Source of the DNA: Echria macrotheca
Taxonomy: Eukaryota; Ascomycota; Sordariomycetes; Sordariales; Schizotheciaceae
Direction: 5' to 3'
Assembly (NCBI GenBank): GCA_030411725.1
Contig: MU839828.1
Location: 1,798,001-1,862,000 of the forward strand
Length of the DNA: 64,000 nucleotides
The notes under the pieces were generated by a model. The model had not been told where the DNA came from and ran no database searches. It was given only the letters and a program-made list of their open reading frames with translations. Position numbers and translations under genes: made by a program. This document shows positions 60,287 to 64,000 of the stretch, one piece after another; within the stretch, counting starts at the first letter, position 1; each line of letters opens with the position of its first letter.

Positions 60287-63200
60287 ATGCTTGGAAAGCT
60301 GTTCAATCTCGGGACGGGCTCAGGCGCTGGGCCTGTCCCCCCGACTCAGGCGGCGTCTCACAAGCCGGTTTCGTCTCTGGAGTCCGTCCAGGAGGACATC
60401 CATACCCGAAGTCTGCTGTTTCCCGACCCGCAGGACCTGTACGAACACCGTTTGAACCAAGTGTTCCCCCTGTCCAGCGTCCCCTCGGTCGCAGCCGGGT
60501 CATCGACCAACGCTTTCGATTACAATAGCGATCTCGAGCTCGATGTACGCGATGTCCGCATCATGGTCATGCAGGATGCCTTGAGTTCCGTCGCCGCGTC
60601 GCCTTTGTACGACAGCCAGGCGCCTCCGCCTGCTCCGCCCGCTGCCATGGAGCGTCCGTCCACGACAGCGGGTTCCGCGTCGCACTACTCGGCGCAGGAC
60701 GCGCGCCGCGCTCCCATGTCTCCCAGAAAGCCGAGCATCAGTCATGTCCAGCGGCCCATTGTCATCCAGCCTGACAGTCCCAAGATACGACAGGGAGCGT
60801 TTGATAGGAGACCATCGGTTCATGCCCGAAGCCAGGCCTATGCCGAAACCGAGCCGCAGCGGGCATGGCGGGAATATCGCGAGGAACTCGCCACCTTCTC
60901 GAGTTGCATCTTTGGTAATTCCGAGCTGATGGCCTACAAGGGGACGTCGACAAAGGTCCATGTTGTGCCTTCCGATCCTCGTACCGCAGACTCGTCGATG
61001 CTAGGGGACGGGCGGGGCTCTATCGGGAGGTCTAGCATGAGGTCTAGCAGGCTGTCGCAGTCTTTCTCATCAGAAAACATACCACCCACGCCGACTGTGA
61101 CCAGCCGAGTCGCAGACCGCAAAAAGGTGTTAGTTACCAGGCTGTTTCCGGTGCCTCTGCCTATCGAAGAGGATGCTGTATCTCCACCTGGGGCCTCGCT
61201 CGAAGAGAGTCATGGCTATCCTTTCCCACAATCCTCGGAGGAGCTCAAGATGCGGAAGAAGAAGAATCAGCCGAAACAGAAGAGGACGCCTATGTATGCT
61301 GTCGCGCTGGTGATCAACCTGCCGCCTGTGTCAGCCCATGCCACGCCAGCGACGACTCTGAGATCAGGATTTCGAGGGTCGGGCTCATACAATGACCACG
61401 ACTCCTTTCCCTCGTCACTAAATTCTAATAAGCAATCTCCTTGGACGATGGTGGGTCACGGACACGGACTGGACTCCTTTGAAACGACGTTTGGCAATGA
61501 CGCCGAAGAGCAAATCGACGCTATCACGCAGCACTGGGATATCATCATGCGGACGTTAAATCGTCTTCAGGATGTGGTTTCAAATACGCTATTTATACTG
61601 CTCAGGCAGGCGGATATGTCGTCACCAGACCCAATGCCGGCCTCCATGCCGGTTCAGATCGCAAGAACCTCATCAATGTCCGGACGCCGAAGCGAAGACG
61701 GTCTGCCGATTAAGCCACCAAAATCGAATGCCAAGCACGTTACGCTGTTGCCCAACTGTCTACAAGACAACCGTCAGATTGCCATGGAAGCCGAGGTAGC
61801 GAGAACAAGGATCGTTGCCGGGATTCGGGCCACAAGAGTTACAACAGGGCAGAACAGATGGCCAATATGGCGGGAAGAAGCTCGATGGGTTGCAAAATGG
61901 GCTGGCGGTCGGGCACAAGGTTTCTTCTTCTTTAACCTCCTAACGGCGTTTCTGGCGACCCACCTTGACTGGCTTCAGGCGTTGAGTCCAGCACAGTACC
62001 GACGTCAGTTCTTTCTCCAACAAAAAGGAAAACCAACAGACGAAGACAACACCGTGCCTGCTCGGACCATCATTGTTTCGAACGACAAGATCGCAGCACG
62101 GCGCTTGATCTTCTTGTTGTCGGCATTTCTACCCGCCTCTCAGCAACTCCCCGGGATCCGAGCACACCGGCCAAGTACACCGGCGTCCCTCGGGCCATTA
62201 TCCCACTCACCCCCTTCCTTCGTCGTGCCAATCCTGAAAGAGGAGTCTCTACGTCGCAAGATCAACCGTCGGACCGGACCGCGAAGAACGTCACACTCAC
62301 GAAATCTCAGTATGCAATCTCAGCACGGGCGGGCCAGTGCGGTTCCGTTGACGCTTGCGCACCTTAGCATGGAAGGGAGGCATGAGAGGCGGTCGTCGGA
62401 TGCTGCGTCCATCCGGACAGCGCATCTGCCAATACGTGGAAACGATTTAGCAGCTCGGAAGAGCAGCGCAGCCATGACGACCACAATTATGCCTGAGACC
62501 AGCATTCCCCACTTTTCCTCGGTCCATCGCGCAGATGTCTTCTCGTCCGGCCGTCCCGGAAGTAGCAACAGCATGGCGGCGGATGATCTGAAGCGGCTTA
62601 CCAGGGAGGATAGCGCTGGCCAAGCCAGCATTGAGTCTGGCCGGAGCTCTAGATGGGGAAGCGTTATCAGTGGTCTGTGGGGCACCCGCAGGAGAGACTC
62701 CGGGGCTGCCTCGGTGAAGAGCCACACGACCGGGGATGGCAATGTTAATTCACCCACAAAGCCGTGCTTCTCAAATTCGCAAAGCACAAAAGCAGTGTCA
62801 GAAACTGAAGCGGCGCGGCCTGGAAGTGAGTCGCGAGAAGCAACGCAAGATCAATCGCCCAAGAGTAGGACGGAGAACGCAGCTGGGCTGGGGATTGATG
62901 AAGTTGGTGCTGGCACTGTGGAACCCACCAACATCACACCCAAGGTCCAGAGAACGCCGGATCCCAGTGGGGCCTTTGAGTCGCCGGTGAAGACGTCCAT
63001 CAATATACAGGACGGCGTGATCGATGTGGACGTCCCGTTTCCCGACTATGTTACGTCGTTCGAAACGGCTGTCAGCTCACCGTCGAGTAGTGGCTACCTG
63101 TCAACACCGGGTTTTGGCACTGGGTTTGACAGTTTTGAGCAATCCTGTCGCATCTCGGTGGACGGCGATGCTCCGGTCAATGTGGCCGGTTGGCTCCAGC

Positions 63201-63985
63201 ACTACCACCCCGATTTCATTCTGCAAGCCGTTCCGATGCAGCATGACATTGTCAACCAAGTCAAGGCCTCAATGCAGGCCGAGCCAGCTCCCACATGGAT
63301 TCCTAATGTCAACCTAACAGATCAAGCTACAGAGCGGTGGATTGATGTCGGAACAGCTCTCATTGCGGATACCACAACGTTCACTCTCAAGAGAATTCGG
63401 CATCGGCGGCTCGTGAAGCTGAAGCCCGCAATCGACCCAAGTCTAGCGGTGGCCGGCTTCGCGGTGCCGGCCGCCCCGGCAGCAGGGACAACGGCCGCGG
63501 GCGAGTCGATCAGAGAGGAGTTCATCGAAGAGCCTATTTTCGAACTGGACGAGGCTCTAACATATGCCGTGGAGCGAGTTGTTGCTGTTGGCGATGTTAG
63601 CAAGACCGGGTCCGGGGCATCGTCGAGGTCAACAAGCAAGAGGCGGGAGAGGAGGGATAGCACGTCGACACAATCTGACGGACCAACGCCGGCTCGCTCA
63701 TCGACGCAGCTGTCGCAGGATCAAGTTCAAGCGTTGTTAGGATCGATGATGGCTGTTGAGGGGGGTCAGGAAGTTCCGCGGTCGCAGTGCAAGGCAGTGA
63801 TTCTGTCTGCGTTAGAGGAGGTGATCAAGGAGGTAGCGGATGAGAGAGAGAAGGAGAGAGAACTCGAAACAAACATCGAGGCAGCCATGCAGGCACCGCA
63901 AGTGCGAGTGAGGGGAAGGTGGGAGGGCGCGGTGCTCAAGGAGGCGGTCAGGACGTGGTTAGACAGCGTCGACCCCCGGGATTGA
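60287..63985 (+). CDS. LST4: Lst4, folliculin-interacting protein (FNIP) orthologue
   Basis: One uninterrupted frame of 1232 residues ends 15 bases before the window edge. The start is the first ATG of an open frame and gives the family opening MLGKLFNLG. The FNIP N-terminal region is clear: SLLFPDPQDLYEHRL, LDVRDVRIMVMQDA and the KRTPMYAVALVINLPP strand. The middle region holds RTIIVSNDKIAARRLIFLLS, and the C-terminal DENN-like part ends near LDSVDPRD. Long Ser/Arg/Pro-rich linkers separate these blocks. Lst4 pairs with Lst7 (folliculin) on the vacuole and stimulates GTP hydrolysis by Gtr2, which activates TORC1 when amino acids return. No intron is required, though a small one inside a linker cannot be excluded. 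Confidence 0.93.
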   Translation: MLGKLFNLGTGSGAGPVPPTQAASHKPVSSLESVQEDIHTRSLLFPDPQDLYEHRLNQVFPLSSVPSVAAGSSTNAFDYNSDLELDVRDVRIMVMQDALSSVAASPLYDSQAPPPAPPAAMERPSTTAGSASHYSAQDARRAPMSPRKPSISHVQRPIVIQPDSPKIRQGAFDRRPSVHARSQAYAETEPQRAWREYREELATFSSCIFGNSELMAYKGTSTKVHVVPSDPRTADSSMLGDGRGSIGRSSMRSSRLSQSFSSENIPPTPTVTSRVADRKKVLVTRLFPVPLPIEEDAVSPPGASLEESHGYPFPQSSEELKMRKKKNQPKQKRTPMYAVALVINLPPVSAHATPATTLRSGFRGSGSYNDHDSFPSSLNSNKQSPWTMVGHGHGLDSFETTFGNDAEEQIDAITQHWDIIMRTLNRLQDVVSNTLFILLRQADMSSPDPMPASMPVQIARTSSMSGRRSEDGLPIKPPKSNAKHVTLLPNCLQDNRQIAMEAEVARTRIVAGIRATRVTTGQNRWPIWREEARWVAKWAGGRAQGFFFFNLLTAFLATHLDWLQALSPAQYRRQFFLQQKGKPTDEDNTVPARTIIVSNDKIAARRLIFLLSAFLPASQQLPGIRAHRPSTPASLGPLSHSPPSFVVPILKEESLRRKINRRTGPRRTSHSRNLSMQSQHGRASAVPLTLAHLSMEGRHERRSSDAASIRTAHLPIRGNDLAARKSSAAMTTTIMPETSIPHFSSVHRADVFSSGRPGSSNSMAADDLKRLTREDSAGQASIESGRSSRWGSVISGLWGTRRRDSGAASVKSHTTGDGNVNSPTKPCFSNSQSTKAVSETEAARPGSESREATQDQSPKSRTENAAGLGIDEVGAGTVEPTNITPKVQRTPDPSGAFESPVKTSINIQDGVIDVDVPFPDYVTSFETAVSSPSSSGYLSTPGFGTGFDSFEQSCRISVDGDAPVNVAGWLQHYHPDFILQAVPMQHDIVNQVKASMQAEPAPTWIPNVNLTDQATERWIDVGTALIADTTTFTLKRIRHRRLVKLKPAIDPSLAVAGFAVPAAPAAGTTAAGESIREEFIEEPIFELDEALTYAVERVVAVGDVSKTGSGASSRSTSKRRERRDSTSTQSDGPTPARSSTQLSQDQVQALLGSMMAVEGGQEVPRSQCKAVILSALEEVIKEVADEREKERELETNIEAAMQAPQVRVRGRWEGAVLKEAVRTWLDSVDPRD

Positions 63986-64000
63986 GGGCGAGAGAGGTGG

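Overview
The window is nuclear DNA of a filamentous ascomycete, most likely a sordariomycete of the Sordariales/Chaetomiaceae type. The evidence is: many short GT-AG introns of about 45-75 bases with CTAAC-like branch points; intergenic DNA rich in TACCTA/CCTAGG words; fungal-specific families (Zn2Cys6 regulator, Iml1, Lst4, Csf1); and one-exon giant genes beside intron-rich small ones. The genus call is inference. All exon borders were read by eye from splice signals, reading phase and family conservation.

Layout. 1-2754 (-): elongation factor 2, cut by the left edge. 4073-6107 (-): TMEM184/Hfl1-type vacuolar membrane protein. 6705-16513 (+): giant lipid-transfer protein Csf1, divergent from the Hfl1-like gene. 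17752-19876 (+): vacuolar Ca2+/H+ exchanger of the Vcx1/CAX family, with a small first exon that is easily missed. 19877-28323: gene-poor. 28324-30576 (+): Zn2Cys6 transcription factor. 30577-37032: gene-poor. 37033-40240 (+): RING-IBR-RING ubiquitin ligase with a long Arg/Ser/Pro-rich tail. 40241-43642: intergenic, holding a degenerate array of a composite repeat and an assembly gap. 43643-45567 (-): PHO84-type phosphate transporter. 48314-54195 (-): Iml1 (GATOR1/SEACIT). 55530-57084 (+): Zrc1/Cot1-type zinc transporter. 60287-63985 (+): Lst4/FNIP.

Functional theme. Five of the ten genes belong to families that act at the fungal vacuole: Hfl1-like, Vcx1, Iml1, Zrc1 and Lst4. Iml1 and Lst4 act on the two halves of the Gtr1-Gtr2 Rag GTPase switch that controls TORC1, and only a zinc transporter separates them. 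With Pho84 nearby, the right third of the window is dominated by nutrient transport and nutrient signalling. This is linkage, not an operon, and may be chance.

The least explained sequence is the composite repeat at 40742-42541. It has ten copies of a core of about 35 bases, most preceded by a second conserved block. Two more core copies lie in the opposite orientation at 20795-20975, downstream of the Ca2+/H+ exchanger. No tRNA, rRNA, CRISPR array or intact transposon was recognised.
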